NCBI RefSeq assembly: GCF_001305965.1
Contig: NZ_JXQC01000003.1
Location: 806,001-870,000, forward strand
From: Erythrobacter sp. SG61-1L
GTDB taxonomy: Bacteria > Pseudomonadota > Alphaproteobacteria > Sphingomonadales > Sphingomonadaceae
Length of the DNA stretch: 64,000 nucleotides
Reading direction: 5' to 3'
The notes under the pieces are model-generated. The model had not been told where the DNA came from, did not search any database, and saw only the letters and a program-made list of their open reading frames with translations. How positions within the stretch are numbered: position 1 is the stretch's first letter; every line of letters starts with the position of its first letter. Below, one piece after another: positions 10,245 to 19,795 of this stretch. The position numbers and the translations under genes were made by a program.

Positions 10245-10565
10245 ATGGCTACCAAGGCCGTTACCGACGCCAGCTTTGCTGAAGACGTGATCAATTCCGA
10301 CAAGCCGGTGCTGGTCGATTTCTGGGCCGACTGGTGTGGCCCCTGCAAGATGATCGCCCCCGCGCTGGAGGAAATCAGCGAAGAACTGGGCGAACAGGTG
10401 ACCATCGCCAAGATGGACATCATGGAAAACACCGAAACCGCCAGCGCCTTCGGCGTCCAGTCGATCCCGCTGATGGTGCTGTTCAAGGGCGGTCAGCCCG
10501 TGGCCCACAAGCTGGGCGCCGCACCGAAGAGCCAGCTCAAGAGCTGGATCGAAAGCGTTCTGTGA
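10245..10565 (+). CDS. trxA: thioredoxin 1
   Basis: This is a standard 106-residue thioredoxin with the WCGPCK active site (Cys31 and Cys34), the FWADW lead-in and the conserved cis-proline region SIPLMVLF. It acts as a cytoplasmic disulfide reductase. A 77-base gap separates it from addA and it has its own ribosome-binding site (CAGGAGAA), so it may have its own promoter. The gene order addA-trxA agrees with related alphaproteobacteria. Confidence 0.96.
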   Translation: MATKAVTDASFAEDVINSDKPVLVDFWADWCGPCKMIAPALEEISEELGEQVTIAKMDIMENTETASAFGVQSIPLMVLFKGGQPVAHKLGAAPKSQLKSWIESVL

Positions 10566-10572
10566 TGTGAAC

Positions 10573-10596
10573 TTCCCCTCCTCGAAAGGGGAGGGG
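10573..10596. terminator. hairpin between convergent trxA and phosphatase gene
   Basis: CCCCTCC and GGAGGGG form a 7-bp GC-only stem between two converging genes. It has no clear T-run on either side, so it is only a possible bidirectional terminator. Confidence 0.4.
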
Positions 10597-10601
10597 ATGG
10601 A

Positions 10602-11408
10602 TCAGGCCCCTAGCCGATCCATCAGGCCGGCAAGCTCGTCCCACAGGGGCGGGCTCGCGGCACCCAGCAGGCCCTTGCGGCCATCGTCCACGCGATAGGG
10701 CGAACCATCGGGCCGCGCAGCTTTGCCGCCCGCCTCATTGAGAAACAGTACGCCGGCCGCATGGTCCCATGGCAGAGTGCGCTCGAAGATCGAGACGTCA
10801 TTCTCACCCAGAACCAGGCGCGGATATTGCTCCGCAGCGCAATAGGGCACGTCGACGCAGCGATAATGGGGCGAAACCTGACCGTGCACCGCCTCGCGAC
10901 GGGCCGGGTCCATGAAGATCAGGGAGATCGCCGCAACCGGCAGGGCTTCACCCGTTGGCCGGGCGTGGACTTTCTCGCCATTCACGAAGGCGCCCTTGCC
11001 GCGATGGGCCACGCAGAAGCGGTCTGTCAGGACATCGTAGATCCAGCCCGTGTGGCATTCACCGCCTTCCGCCATGGCCAGCAATATGCCGAACGGTGGC
11101 TTGCCCTTGGCGAAGTTGCGGGTGCCATCCAGCGGATCGACGATCCAGCAGGGGCCGGAAAGCCGGTCCATCACGGAAGGGTCTGCATGGGCGGCTTCCT
11201 CGCCCACGATGGGCAGGCCAGGAATGATCTTCGCCAGGCCTTCCGCCAGCAATTCTTCCGAGAGGTGATCGGCCACGGTGACGACATCGTCCGCCGCCTT
11301 GGCCGTCACCTGATGATCGGCCAAGGTCTGGTAATGAGGCAGGATCGCCCTTTGCGATACGTCGCGCAGCAGCGCATGGATCGCGCTGTGCAACGCGTCT
11401 GGCGTCAT
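10602..11408 (-). CDS. inositol monophosphatase family phosphatase
   Basis: This 268-residue protein has the metal-dependent phosphatase signatures of the IMPase/HisN/CysQ superfamily: GEE at 69-71, WIVDPLDGTRNF with Asp91 and Asp94, and WDHAAG near 214. The family includes inositol-1-phosphatase, histidinol-phosphatase (HisN) and 3'(2'),5'-bisphosphate nucleotidase, and the motifs do not separate these. Its start overlaps the argJ stop (ATGA), so it is translated with argJ. That favours an amino-acid-biosynthetic role but does not prove it. Confidence 0.85.
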   Translation of the reverse strand: MTPDALHSAIHALLRDVSQRAILPHYQTLADHQVTAKAADDVVTVADHLSEELLAEGLAKIIPGLPIVGEEAAHADPSVMDRLSGPCWIVDPLDGTRNFAKGKPPFGILLAMAEGGECHTGWIYDVLTDRFCVAHRGKGAFVNGEKVHARPTGEALPVAAISLIFMDPARREAVHGQVSPHYRCVDVPYCAAEQYPRLVLGENDVSIFERTLPWDHAAGVLFLNEAGGKAARPDGSPYRVDDGRKGLLGAASPPLWDELAGLMDRLGA

Positions 11409-12643
11409 GAACGATAATCCGCGTTGATCGCGATGTAGCCGTGGGTGAGATCGCAGGTCCACACGGTAGCGCGGCCTTCGCCCAGCCCGATGTCGACCGA
11501 GATGTCGATTTCGCGGCCCCGCAGATGCTCGGCAACCGGGGCTTCGTTGTAATCGGCGAGGGGCTGGCCGTCCTTGGCCGCCCACACACCACCGAAACCG
11601 ATGGAGAGCTTGTCGCGGTCGGCAGGCTCGCCCGCCTTGCCCACGGCCATGACTACGCGACCCCAATTGGCATCTTCGCCTGCAATCGCGGTCTTGATCA
11701 GGGGGGAGTTAGCGATGGCCAGGCCGATCTTGCGCGCGCTTTCGTCCGAAATTGCGCCGGTTACATCAACGGTGATGAACTTCTGCGCGCCTTCGCCGTC
11801 GCGCACCACGAGGTGCGAAAGCTGGCGGCAAACGTCGAGCAGGGCAGCGGCGAAGGCATCCGCGCCGGGGCTGTCCGGCCCGGTCAGCACATCGTTGCCG
11901 GCCTTGCCGGTGGCGAAGGCCAGCACCGTGTCGCTGGTGGACGTATCGCTATCCACCGTGATGCAGGAGAAAGTCTGCAAATTCGCGGCGGAAAGCACTT
12001 GCTGCAGGAAGGCGGGTGAAACAGCCGCATCAGTGAAGATATAGCCCAGCATCGTCGCCATATCGGGTGCGATCATGCCGCTGCCCTTGATGATGGCGGC
12101 CAGCGTCACAGTCTTCCCGCCAATCACGGCCTGCGCCATCGCGCCCTTGGCGAAAGTGTCGGTAGTGGCGATGGTGTTGGCTGCATCTTCCCAGCTGCAG
12201 GCATCCGCGCCCAGAACTGCCGCAACGCCGACCTGCGCCTTGTCCTTGGGCAGAGGGACGCCAATTACGCCAGTGGAGCTTACGAACACTTCCGCAGGAG
12301 CGCAGCCGAGATGGGTGGCAACCTGGCCCATGATCTGTTCCACGGCCTCGCGCCCGCGATAGCCAGTGAAGGCGTTGGAATTGCCGGCATTGACGATCAG
12401 CGCGCGTGCCGTGCCTGCCTTCACCTGTTCACGGCCCAGCTCGACCTCGGAAGAACAGCAGATGTTCTTGGTGAACACACCGGCCACGGCAGTGCCTTCC
12501 GCCAGTTCGGCATAGGTCAGGTCGCAGCGGCCCCAATCCTTGTATCCCGCGCGCGCGACGCGCAATGTCACGCCCGCTATCTGCGGCATGTCGGGGAAAG
12601 GCTTGGCGAGCGGCGAGGTTTCAAGTTCCATGATCGCCGCCAT
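11405..12643 (-). CDS. argJ: bifunctional ornithine acetyltransferase / N-acetylglutamate synthase
   Basis: This is an ArgJ-family protein of 412 residues that transfers acetyl from N-acetylornithine to glutamate in arginine synthesis. The self-cleavage site is in KGSGMIAPDMATML, where Thr197 would become the N-terminal nucleophile of the beta chain. The oxyanion-hole region is SSTGVIGVPLP (about 122-132). An ATG at 12643 gives the usual N-terminus; an ATG at 12631 is also possible. It is divergent from the TonB-like gene, with only 68 bases between them. Confidence 0.93.
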   Translation of the reverse strand: MAAIMELETSPLAKPFPDMPQIAGVTLRVARAGYKDWGRCDLTYAELAEGTAVAGVFTKNICCSSEVELGREQVKAGTARALIVNAGNSNAFTGYRGREAVEQIMGQVATHLGCAPAEVFVSSTGVIGVPLPKDKAQVGVAAVLGADACSWEDAANTIATTDTFAKGAMAQAVIGGKTVTLAAIIKGSGMIAPDMATMLGYIFTDAAVSPAFLQQVLSAANLQTFSCITVDSDTSTSDTVLAFATGKAGNDVLTGPDSPGADAFAAALLDVCRQLSHLVVRDGEGAQKFITVDVTGAISDESARKIGLAIANSPLIKTAIAGEDANWGRVVMAVGKAGEPADRDKLSIGFGGVWAAKDGQPLADYNEAPVAEHLRGREIDISVDIGLGEGRATVWTCDLTHGYIAINADYRS

Positions 12644-12711
12644 TAGGTGCCGTGCAAGGCGCGGGCAAGCGCATCGTTGCCTGCAGGGCTGCACGCCACT
12701 ATGCAGGCCGC

Positions 12712-13419
12712 ATGGGGGAGAACCACAAGATTGCCGTCGCTGCGCTGTTTGCGGTCATTTCATCTCAGGCGCTCCATGCTGCCGAGGAACAGGATCTTAT
12801 GCCGCCTCCGGTTCCGGTGATGCCGGCCGTTCGGTTGGCCCCTCCCGCGCCGCTTGCGCCAGCGGGCAATGCGCAGCCGCCCAAGCCCATCACCCCGCCG
12901 AACAGGTGGATCGGCGAGGACGATTATTTGCCGATTGCAGTGCGCAACGGCACGGAAGGCACGGTTCCCGTTCGCCTGACCGTCGATCCTGAAGGTTTCG
13001 TTTCGGGCTGCCGGGTGCTCGGCACCAGCGGCAGCGCCTTGCTGGATGCCTACACGTGTGAATTGCTGCCGGAACGGGCGCGTTTCGAACCGGCGCGTGA
13101 TCGTGATGGCAACCCCACTGTTGGTTATTGGTCTACCCGGGTGATCTGGCGAATGCCGCCCCGGCCGCCTGCTGATGAATTCGCCGAAGCCCCGCATGAC
13201 TTGATCGTGAGTTACAGCTTCGAAATGGGTGAAGACGGGGCGGTTTCGCGCTGCCGGTTGGAACTGGCATCGGAACGCACGCGCTTGCGCGACATCTGCC
13301 CCCGTGCTGCGCGAATTCCGCCGATAATTGACAAGGATGGCAATCCGGTGCGCAAGCGCGTGACCGTTACTCTGACGACGCTGCTGAGCGATCCTGACGA
13401 GCCGGAAACCGGCGAATAG
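12712..13419 (+). CDS. periplasmic protein with two TonB C-terminal-like domains
   Basis: This 235-residue protein begins with a signal peptide (hydrophobic residues about 7-22, likely cleavage after HA) and a Pro-rich linker. Two beta-rich repeats of the TonB_C type follow, with VPVRLTVDPEGFV near residue 85 and a second copy near 165. The classical N-terminal transmembrane anchor and the Pro-Glu/Pro-Lys rod of TonB are missing, so it is probably a soluble TonB-domain protein of unknown role. Such proteins are common in Sphingomonadales. Confidence 0.7.
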   Translation: MGENHKIAVAALFAVISSQALHAAEEQDLMPPPVPVMPAVRLAPPAPLAPAGNAQPPKPITPPNRWIGEDDYLPIAVRNGTEGTVPVRLTVDPEGFVSGCRVLGTSGSALLDAYTCELLPERARFEPARDRDGNPTVGYWSTRVIWRMPPRPPADEFAEAPHDLIVSYSFEMGEDGAVSRCRLELASERTRLRDICPRAARIPPIIDKDGNPVRKRVTVTLTTLLSDPDEPETGE

Positions 13420-13510
13420 GGCGCAGCGAGGCAGCACGAGCAGGCAGGGAATGACCTCTATCAATCCGGGCCACTGGACGGGCGGCAAACTCGCGACTAT
13501 CTTGCGACCG

Positions 13511-13783
13511 ATGCTCAAGCGCATTTTGACCCTTTTTGCGATCCTTACCGGGCTAGCCGCCGTGGCGGCCCCGGCACAGGCGCGCATGACTGCGCTGGAC
13601 GGCCTGGAACTTCATGCCGCTGGCGACAGCATCGTCAAATGCGCGGATAAAAGCGTTGCGCAGCAGATACTTCCGGTCGAACGGATCGGGGAGCGCAAGC
13701 CGCAGGTGCCGGGATGCCGGCCCCCTGTCATCACCATCGTGATCCCTACGGTTCAGCTTCAAGCTGACCGTGCGCGCGAATAG
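13511..13783 (+). CDS. small exported protein upstream of secA
   Basis: This 90-residue protein has a clear signal peptide (MLKRILTLFAILTGLAAVAAP, cleavage probably after AQA). The rest is short and has two cysteines (KCADKS and PGCRPP). ATG 13511 was chosen because the signal peptide starts there; an in-frame ATG at 13451 would add 20 residues before it. It lies 106 bases upstream of secA, the same place as secM in enterobacteria. No known arrest motif could be recognised, so a regulatory role is only a hypothesis. Confidence 0.6.
   Translation: MLKRILTLFAILTGLAAVAAPAQARMTALDGLELHAAGDSIVKCADKSVAQQILPVERIGERKPQVPGCRPPVITIVIPTVQLQADRARE
13749..13770. other. perfect hairpin over the last codons of the gene upstream of secA
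   Basis: CGGTTCAGCTT pairs with AAGCTGACCG, with one bulged T. It lies at the 3' end of the small exported protein gene. It could attenuate transcription into secA or fold in the mRNA while the upstream gene is translated. No T-run follows. Confidence 0.4.
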
Positions 13784-13889
13784 CGCCAGCTATCTCATAG
13801 CCTAACAGCGACCCTGCGGCGCATTCGGCGCGTGCGGGGCTTTCCATCCGGCATGCCCGGATTCCCGATACAGCTTACAGGAACCTTCC

Positions 13890-16637
13890 ATGATCGGCTC
13901 CATTGCCAAGGCAATTTTCGGCTCGTCCAACGACCGCTACGTCAAATCCCTCGACAAGATCGTCCGCCAGATCAACGCGCTTGAGCCGCAGCTCGAGGCT
14001 TTCACTGACGAGGAACTGCAGGCGCAGACCGAGAAGTTCCGCCAGATGCTGGCTGGCGGACAGACGCTGGACGACATCCTGCCCGAAGCCTTTGCCACGG
14101 TTCGCGAAGCATCGAAGCGCGTGCTTGGCATGCGCCATTTCGATGTACAGATGATCGGCGGCATCGTGCTCCATCGCGGTGAAATCTCCGAAATGCGCAC
14201 GGGCGAAGGCAAGACGCTGGTTGCCACGCTCGCCACTTATCTCAACGCGATCGAGGGCAAGGGCGTCCACGTCGTGACCGTGAACGACTATCTGGCCAAG
14301 CGCGATGCGGAATGGATGGGCCAGCTCCACCGCTGGCTGGGCCTGTCGGTGGGCGTGATCGTACCCAATATCGGCGAGTTCCAGCGCCGCGAGGCCTATT
14401 CCTCCGACATTACCTACGGCACGAATAACGAATTCGGCTTCGATTACCTGCGTGACAACATGAAGCATGAGCGCGGCCAGATGGTGCAGCGCGCCTTCAA
14501 CTTCGCAATCGTGGACGAAGTCGACTCCATCCTGATCGACGAAGCACGTACGCCGCTGATCATTTCCGGTCCGACCGAAGACAAGTCCGAGCTTTACGTC
14601 GCCATCGACAAGGTCGTGAAGACGATCCCGGCCGAATGGTACGATTTCGACGAAAAGGCCCGCAGCGTTTCGTTGACGGAAGAGGGAGCGGAAGAAGTCG
14701 AAAACCTGCTGGTTGCAAGCGGGTTGCTGGCGACGGACAATCTCTACGATGTCGAAAACACGCAGGTGGTTCACCACCTCGATCAAGCTCTGAAGGCCAA
14801 TGTCGTGTTCAAGCGCGACATCGATTACATCGTTAAAGACAACAAGGTTGTCATCATCGACGAATTCACCGGCCGCATGATGGACGGACGCCGCTGGTCC
14901 AATGGCCTGCATCAGGCGGTGGAAGCCAAGGAAGGCGTGAAGATCGAGCCTGAGAACCAGACGATGGCCTCGATCACGTTCCAGAACTATTTCCGCATGT
15001 ATCCCAAGCTGTCGGGCATGACCGGCACCGCCGCCACCGAAGCGGCGGAATTCTATGATATCTACAAGCTCAACGTGGTGGAAATTCCCACCAACGTTTC
15101 GGTGAAGCGCATCGACGAGGAAGACGAGTTCTACAAGAACACGCAGGACAAGTTCCAGGCGATCGCCAAGCTGATCCGCGAGAAGAACGAGACCGGCCAG
15201 CCCGTGCTGGTGGGCACCGTTTCCATCGAAAAGTCGGAACTGCTGTCGGACTTCCTGCGCAAGGAAGGGGTGGCGCATAACGTGCTGAACGCCCGCTTCC
15301 ACGAAAGCGAAGCCCATATCGTGGCCCAGGCGGGCCGTCTGGGCGCAGTGACCATCGCCACCAATATGGCCGGTCGCGGCACGGACATTCAGCTGGGCGG
15401 CAACCTTGAATTCCGCGCGGAAGATGAATTGCAGGACATGCCCGAAGGGCCGGAACGCGACGCCGCCATCGCCCGGATCAAACAGGAAATCGCCGCTGAA
15501 AAACAACAGGTGCTGGATGCCGGCGGGTTGTGCGTGATCGGTACGGAACGCCATGAAAGCCGCCGTATCGACAACCAGCTGCGCGGCCGTTCGGGCCGTC
15601 AGGGCGACCCGGGCCTGTCGAAGTTCTACCTCTGCCTTGAGGACGATCTACTGCGCATCTTTGGGCCGGACACGCTGTTTGCCCGCATGATGAATTCGAA
15701 CCTCGCCGATGGTGAGGCTATCGGCTCCAAGTGGCTCTCCAAGGCAATCGAGACGGCGCAGAAGAAGGTCGAAGCGCGTAACTACGACGTGCGTAAGCAG
15801 GTCGTGGAATACGACAACGTGATGAACGACCAGCGCAAGGTGATCTACGAGCAGCGCGCCGAGATCATGGACAGCGAAACCGTGGACGACGTGGTGATCG
15901 ACATGCGCCACGAAACCGTCAACGCGCTGGTGGCCGAAGCCTGCCCCGTTGGCTCCTATCCTGAACAGTGGAACATCGCTGGCCTGAAGGAACGCGTGGC
16001 CGATGTGCTGGCGCTCGATGCCCCGCTCGATGCGTGGATGCAGGAAGATGCGCTCGAACCGGAACTGATCGAACAGCGTCTGGTCGAAATGGCCGATGCA
16101 CAGATGGAAGCCAAGGTTGCCGCTTCAGATGCGTCGATCTGGCGCCAGGTGGAAAAGCAGGTTCTGCTCGACCGGCTCGATCATCACTGGAAGGAACACC
16201 TCGCTACGCTCGACGCGCTGCGCCAGGTGGTGTTCCTGCGCGCCTATGCGCAGAAGCAACCGATCAACGAATACAAGCAGGAAGCCTTCGGCCTGTTCGA
16301 ACGTATGCTGGAAACCATCCGCGAGGACGTGACCCGCATCCTGATGACCAGCGAATTGCGCATCGCGCCTCCGCCGGCCGAAGACCTGCCGGAACTTCCC
16401 TCGTTCCTCACGGGCCATATCGATCCATTCACCGGCCTTGATGACAGCAATGACGGCGATGGCTCTGCCGGGCAGGAGGCCATGTTTGGTTCGCTGGCGG
16501 GCGCTCCGCGTGCGGCTGTCGGCCCCGGCGGTGCTGCAAGCGAAGATCCGTATCGTGCGATGAATGTCAGCCGCAACGCACCGTGCCCGTGCGGTTCGGG
16601 CAACAAGTACAAGCATTGCCACGGCGCCATCGCGTGA
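13890..16637 (+). CDS. secA: preprotein translocase ATPase SecA
   Basis: This is a full-length SecA of 915 residues with Walker A MRTGEGKT, Walker [17 protein letters not shown], the preprotein cross-linking and helical scaffold regions, and the C-terminal zinc-binding tail [14 protein letters not shown] that binds SecB and ribosomes. SecA drives protein export through SecYEG. The start follows a GGAACC ribosome-binding site. The gene appears intact. Confidence 0.97.
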   Translation: MIGSIAKAIFGSSNDRYVKSLDKIVRQINALEPQLEAFTDEELQAQTEKFRQMLAGGQTLDDILPEAFATVREASKRVLGMRHFDVQMIGGIVLHRGEISEMRTGEGKTLVATLATYLNAIEGKGVHVVTVNDYLAKRDAEWMGQLHRWLGLSVGVIVPNIGEFQRREAYSSDITYGTNNEFGFDYLRDNMKHERGQMVQRAFNFAIVDEVDSILIDEARTPLIISGPTEDKSELYVAIDKVVKTIPAEWYDFDEKARSVSLTEEGAEEVENLLVASGLLATDNLYDVENTQVVHHLDQALKANVVFKRDIDYIVKDNKVVIIDEFTGRMMDGRRWSNGLHQAVEAKEGVKIEPENQTMASITFQNYFRMYPKLSGMTGTAATEAAEFYDIYKLNVVEIPTNVSVKRIDEEDEFYKNTQDKFQAIAKLIREKNETGQPVLVGTVSIEKSELLSDFLRKEGVAHNVLNARFHESEAHIVAQAGRLGAVTIATNMAGRGTDIQLGGNLEFRAEDELQDMPEGPERDAAIARIKQEIAAEKQQVLDAGGLCVIGTERHESRRIDNQLRGRSGRQGDPGLSKFYLCLEDDLLRIFGPDTLFARMMNSNLADGEAIGSKWLSKAIETAQKKVEARNYDVRKQVVEYDNVMNDQRKVIYEQRAEIMDSETVDDVVIDMRHETVNALVAEACPVGSYPEQWNIAGLKERVADVLALDAPLDAWMQEDALEPELIEQRLVEMADAQMEAKVAASDASIWRQVEKQVLLDRLDHHWKEHLATLDALRQVVFLRAYAQKQPINEYKQEAFGLFERMLETIREDVTRILMTSELRIAPPPAEDLPELPSFLTGHIDPFTGLDDSNDGDGSAGQEAMFGSLAGAPRAAVGPGGAASEDPYRAMNVSRNAPCPCGSGNKYKHCHGAIA

Positions 16638-16717
16638 TTTCAGGCGCGGAAGGCGTCTGCGGACGCTTGCTGCAATTGTAACACCTGTTATGGTTCCTTC
16701 ACGGGAGTGGAGGAACC

Positions 16718-17596
16718 ATGCAGATACGGAAAATCGATCTGCCGCGTTGCAAGGTGGGCGAAGGCCCCGTGTGGGACGTGGCCGAGCAAGCGCTTTATTA
16801 CATCGACATTGTGGACCGGAAGGTCTTCCGGTGGGATCCGGCCAGCGGCGATCACCGCGCGTGGGACGTGCCCGACATGATCGGATCGATGGCCTTGCGC
16901 GGCAAGGGCGTGAAGCCTGACGGGGCGATTGTCGCGCTCGTCACCGGCATCCATTATCTCGATTTCGCCAGTGGGGAGGTTTCACCCTTCGCGCTGATGG
17001 ACCCGGCCAATCCGGAACTGCAGCTTGCCGATGGCAAGGTGGACCGGCGTGGCCGCTTCGTGTTCGGCACCAGCCATCGCGCGATGAAGGAGCCTGCGGG
17101 CGGCCTGTGGTCGCTGGGCACGGATGGGCGCCTGACGCAGCTGGATGGCGATATTCACTTGGGCAATGGCCCATGCTGGTCGCCTGACGACAAGGTGCTC
17201 TACCACGCCGACAGTCTGCGCCACATAATCTATGCCTATGATTACGACATAGAAACCGGCGCGGCGACTGGCCGCAGGGAGTTCTTCGAAACCTCGGCCT
17301 ATGGTCCGATCCCGGATGGCGCCACCGTCGATACGGACGGCAATATCTGGGTGGCGATCTGCGAGGGCGGGGTGGTGCTCTGCCTTTCGCCCGAGGGGCA
17401 GGTGCTGAGGGAAGTGAGATTCCCCACCAATATTCCGGCAAGCTGCATGTTCATGGGGCCGAAGCTGGATCAGCTGTTCGTGCCGACGATTGATCCCGGC
17501 TTCCTTGGCAGGCCGTCCGAACCCGATGACGGGGCGAGTTTCCTGATCGAAGGGCTGGGGGTTACCGGCATTGCCGAGCCGCGTTACGGCGGCTGA
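16718..17596 (+). CDS. SMP-30/gluconolactonase family hydrolase
   Basis: This 292-residue six-bladed propeller protein of the SMP-30/gluconolactonase/LRE family has family signatures such as CKVGEGPVWD near the N-terminus, DGKVDRRGRFVFG in the middle and GNGPCWSPD near residue 148. Members hydrolyse sugar lactones or related esters using a bound divalent metal. It has a strong Shine-Dalgarno (GTGGAGGAACC) and a gap of 80 bases after secA. The MFS transporter starts 16 bases downstream, which suggests a catabolic pair. The true substrate is unknown. Confidence 0.85.
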   Translation: MQIRKIDLPRCKVGEGPVWDVAEQALYYIDIVDRKVFRWDPASGDHRAWDVPDMIGSMALRGKGVKPDGAIVALVTGIHYLDFASGEVSPFALMDPANPELQLADGKVDRRGRFVFGTSHRAMKEPAGGLWSLGTDGRLTQLDGDIHLGNGPCWSPDDKVLYHADSLRHIIYAYDYDIETGAATGRREFFETSAYGPIPDGATVDTDGNIWVAICEGGVVLCLSPEGQVLREVRFPTNIPASCMFMGPKLDQLFVPTIDPGFLGRPSEPDDGASFLIEGLGVTGIAEPRYGG

Positions 17597-17611
17597 CGGG
17601 AGCATATTACA

Positions 17612-18799
17612 ATGATCGACCGGCGCATGTTCCCGCTGATGTTCGCGGTGTTCATCAACATTGCGGGCTTCAGCCTGATTCTTCCGCTGCTGCCCTTCTA
17701 CGGCCCGCTCTTCGGCGCGGGCGCCTTCGAAGTGGCCTTGCTCTTTGCGGCCTACAGCCTCGGCAATGTGTTCGGGGAAATCTACTGGGGCCGCCAGTCC
17801 GACCGATGGGGCAGGCGGGCAGTGCTTGTCTTCACCACCACTGGCGCGGCACTGACCTATGTTGCCTTTGCTTTCGCCCCGGTGCTGTGGCTGGCGATCG
17901 CGATCCGCATCGTCAACGGCTTCTTCGGCGGCACGCTCAGCGTCGCGCAGGGCTTCCTGGCCGATGCATCACCTCCGGAACAGCGGGCCAAGGCAATGGG
18001 CCTGTTCGGTTCTGCCTTCAGCCTGGGATTTGCCTTCGGCCCGGTGATCGGCGGCGTGTTTGCCGGGGCGGGCACATCGCTGGCCGATTTTCGCAGCCCG
18101 ATCCTGATCGCGGCGGGGCTTTCGGCCATTGCGGCGATCTGGTCGCTAGTGGTTCTGCGCGATGTGAACCCGCCAGCAGGCAAGGCGCGGCCGCTGCCGA
18201 AATATAGCGAGGGCTTTGCCTATGTGCTGACCAGCCCGCTGCTGTTTCGCCTGTTTGTGATCTCCTTCTTCGGGATTGCCGCCTTTGCCTCCAGCGAGGC
18301 GGTCTATGGCCTGTGGAGCGAGGCCAATTTCGGGTGGACCGCGCGCGATCTGGGCTTTGCCTTCATCGCGATCGGGCTGGGCGGCCTCGTCGTGCAGCTA
18401 TTCCTGCTGCATCCGCTGGTGGTGCGCTTTGGGGAAGGGCGCGTGATTACTGCCGGGTTGCTGGTGATCGCTGCCTCCATGTTGCTGCAACCGATCCTGC
18501 GCGATCCCTATGTGGCGGTTGCGCTGATGGGCATGTTGATGGTGGGGCATAGCCTTGCCTTCCCGACGGCAGGGGCGCTCACGTCGCGGACCGCGCCGGT
18601 GGAGCGGCAGGGAAGTGTGATGGGGCTGATCATGGCCTCCAACGCCTTTTCGCGCATCGTCGCGCCGCCTGCCTTCGGCCTGATCTACGAAAAGGCCGGA
18701 CATGACGTGCCGTGGTTGGCCGGTGCGGCGATGATCGTGCTGTTCGCAGTGCCCTTTGCCATTCAGCTTGCAGGCCTTACCAAGAGGCGCGCTGCCTGA
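17612..18799 (+). CDS. MFS transporter, TetA/DHA1-like
   Basis: This 395-residue membrane protein has about 12 hydrophobic segments. MFS motif A between TM2 and TM3 reads GRQSDRWGRR, and motif-C-like glycine-rich GFAFGPVIGG follows in TM5. It resembles DHA1 drug:H+ antiporters and sugar efflux proteins. It sits 16 bases downstream of the SMP-30-like gene, so the two are probably co-transcribed and may share a substrate. This is inferred from position only. Confidence 0.85.
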   Translation: MIDRRMFPLMFAVFINIAGFSLILPLLPFYGPLFGAGAFEVALLFAAYSLGNVFGEIYWGRQSDRWGRRAVLVFTTTGAALTYVAFAFAPVLWLAIAIRIVNGFFGGTLSVAQGFLADASPPEQRAKAMGLFGSAFSLGFAFGPVIGGVFAGAGTSLADFRSPILIAAGLSAIAAIWSLVVLRDVNPPAGKARPLPKYSEGFAYVLTSPLLFRLFVISFFGIAAFASSEAVYGLWSEANFGWTARDLGFAFIAIGLGGLVVQLFLLHPLVVRFGEGRVITAGLLVIAASMLLQPILRDPYVAVALMGMLMVGHSLAFPTAGALTSRTAPVERQGSVMGLIMASNAFSRIVAPPAFGLIYEKAGHDVPWLAGAAMIVLFAVPFAIQLAGLTKRRAA

Positions 18800-18864
18800 C
18801 GGCCGGGATGGAACTACACGCTCCTCTCCGGCGTTGGGCTGAAAGACCATTGAGGGAGAGAGCC

Positions 18865-19596
18865 GTGAAGTCATCCATTCTGGCCGGCATTGCCGGTATC
18901 GCTCTGGCCGTTTCGGCCGCAGGCGCCGCGCAGGCGGAAACCAGCGCGGCAGCCGTTGCTGCGGTTGCCGATGCGGGCCGTCCGGCAGCCGACACGGCTC
19001 GCGATGCGGATCGCAAGCCGGGCGAGATCGTCAGCTTTGCTGGCGTGAAGCAGGGCGACATCGTGGCGGAGATTGCGCCGGGTGGCGGCTATTACACGCG
19101 TATTCTGGCGAAGACGGTCGGCCCGCAAGGCCATGTCTACGCCATGATGCCCAGCTTCTTCGCCAGCCGCCCCGGCGGGCTGGATGCAATCAACAAGCTG
19201 GCGGAAGAATATGGCAATGTCACTGTAGTGGTGGCCGATTTCGCCGATTTCACGCTGGAGAAGCCAGTGGACCTCGTCTGGACCACCGAGAATTACCACG
19301 ACATGGCCAATGGTAATATCGCCGGGATCAATGCGTCGGTGTTCAAGGCATTGAAGCCCGGCGGTATCTATTTCGTGGAAGACCATTCCGCGCCCGGCAC
19401 AGGTGTGTCGGCAACCTCCACGATTCACCGGATCGATCCGGCTGCAGTGAAGGAACAGGTTGCGGCTGCAGGTTTCAAGCTGGAGGCGGAATCGGACCTG
19501 CTGGTCAATCCGGCCGATCCCGGCAATATCAGCCCGCGCGATGTGAAGCCGGGCGTATCGACCAAATTCGCCCTGCGCTTCAAGAAGCCGGGCTGA
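18865..19596 (+). CDS. exported class I SAM-methyltransferase-like protein
   Basis: This 243-residue protein has a signal peptide (KSSILAGIAGIALAVSAAG, cleavage near AQA) and then a Rossmann methyltransferase core with motif I AEIAPGGGYYT and a post-motif region FVEDHSAPG. Export is odd because SAM is a cytoplasmic cofactor, but signal-peptide-bearing members of this family are common in proteobacteria. The GTG start at 18865 follows GAGGGAGAG. The gene ends 27 bases before a strong terminator, and it is the last host gene before the prophage. Confidence 0.75.
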   Translation: MKSSILAGIAGIALAVSAAGAAQAETSAAAVAAVADAGRPAADTARDADRKPGEIVSFAGVKQGDIVAEIAPGGGYYTRILAKTVGPQGHVYAMMPSFFASRPGGLDAINKLAEEYGNVTVVVADFADFTLEKPVDLVWTTENYHDMANGNIAGINASVFKALKPGGIYFVEDHSAPGTGVSATSTIHRIDPAAVKEQVAAAGFKLEAESDLLVNPADPGNISPRDVKPGVSTKFALRFKKPG

Positions 19597-19622
19597 TCTG
19601 CACATCTGGCAGCAACCAAAGG

Positions 19623-19649
19623 AAAAGGGGCCGAAAGGCCCCTTTTTTA
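19623..19649 (+). terminator. intrinsic terminator after methyltransferase-like gene
   Basis: GGGGCC-GAAA-GGCCCC forms a stem with a tetraloop, flanked by an A-run and followed by seven T. This is a textbook rho-independent terminator at the last host gene before the prophage. Confidence 0.92.
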
Positions 19650-19665
19650 TTACCCTGAAGGGTAG

Positions 19666-19682
19666 TGGCTCCCCGAGTAGGA
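19666..19682 (-). other. prophage attachment site: orphan tRNA 3' end
   Basis: Read on the minus strand, the 17 bases end in GGGGAGCCA. They parse as a tRNA 3' end: T-stem strand CCTAC, acceptor strand TCGGGGA, discriminator G and CCA. A T-loop should come next, but the sequence diverges at once. This is the pattern left when a phage integrates at the 3' end of a tRNA gene: the displaced 3' end stays on one side and the intact tRNA gene is rebuilt at the other, here beyond the right edge. The acceptor and discriminator G fit tRNA-Asn, but the identity is not certain. Confidence 0.7.
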
Positions 19683-19795
19683 CAGGCACAAAATAGATAT
19701 TTCAACGCCTTAGCGTTGTCTCACCCGCCTAAGCTCCCCACGGAATCCTGCGGCACCCCGAGTGGAATGTCTCACCGGAAATGGGGGAATTCGTG

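Noticed and set aside
13875-15554. Long minus-strand ORF opposite secA
   Set aside because: It is an antisense shadow of a highly conserved gene.
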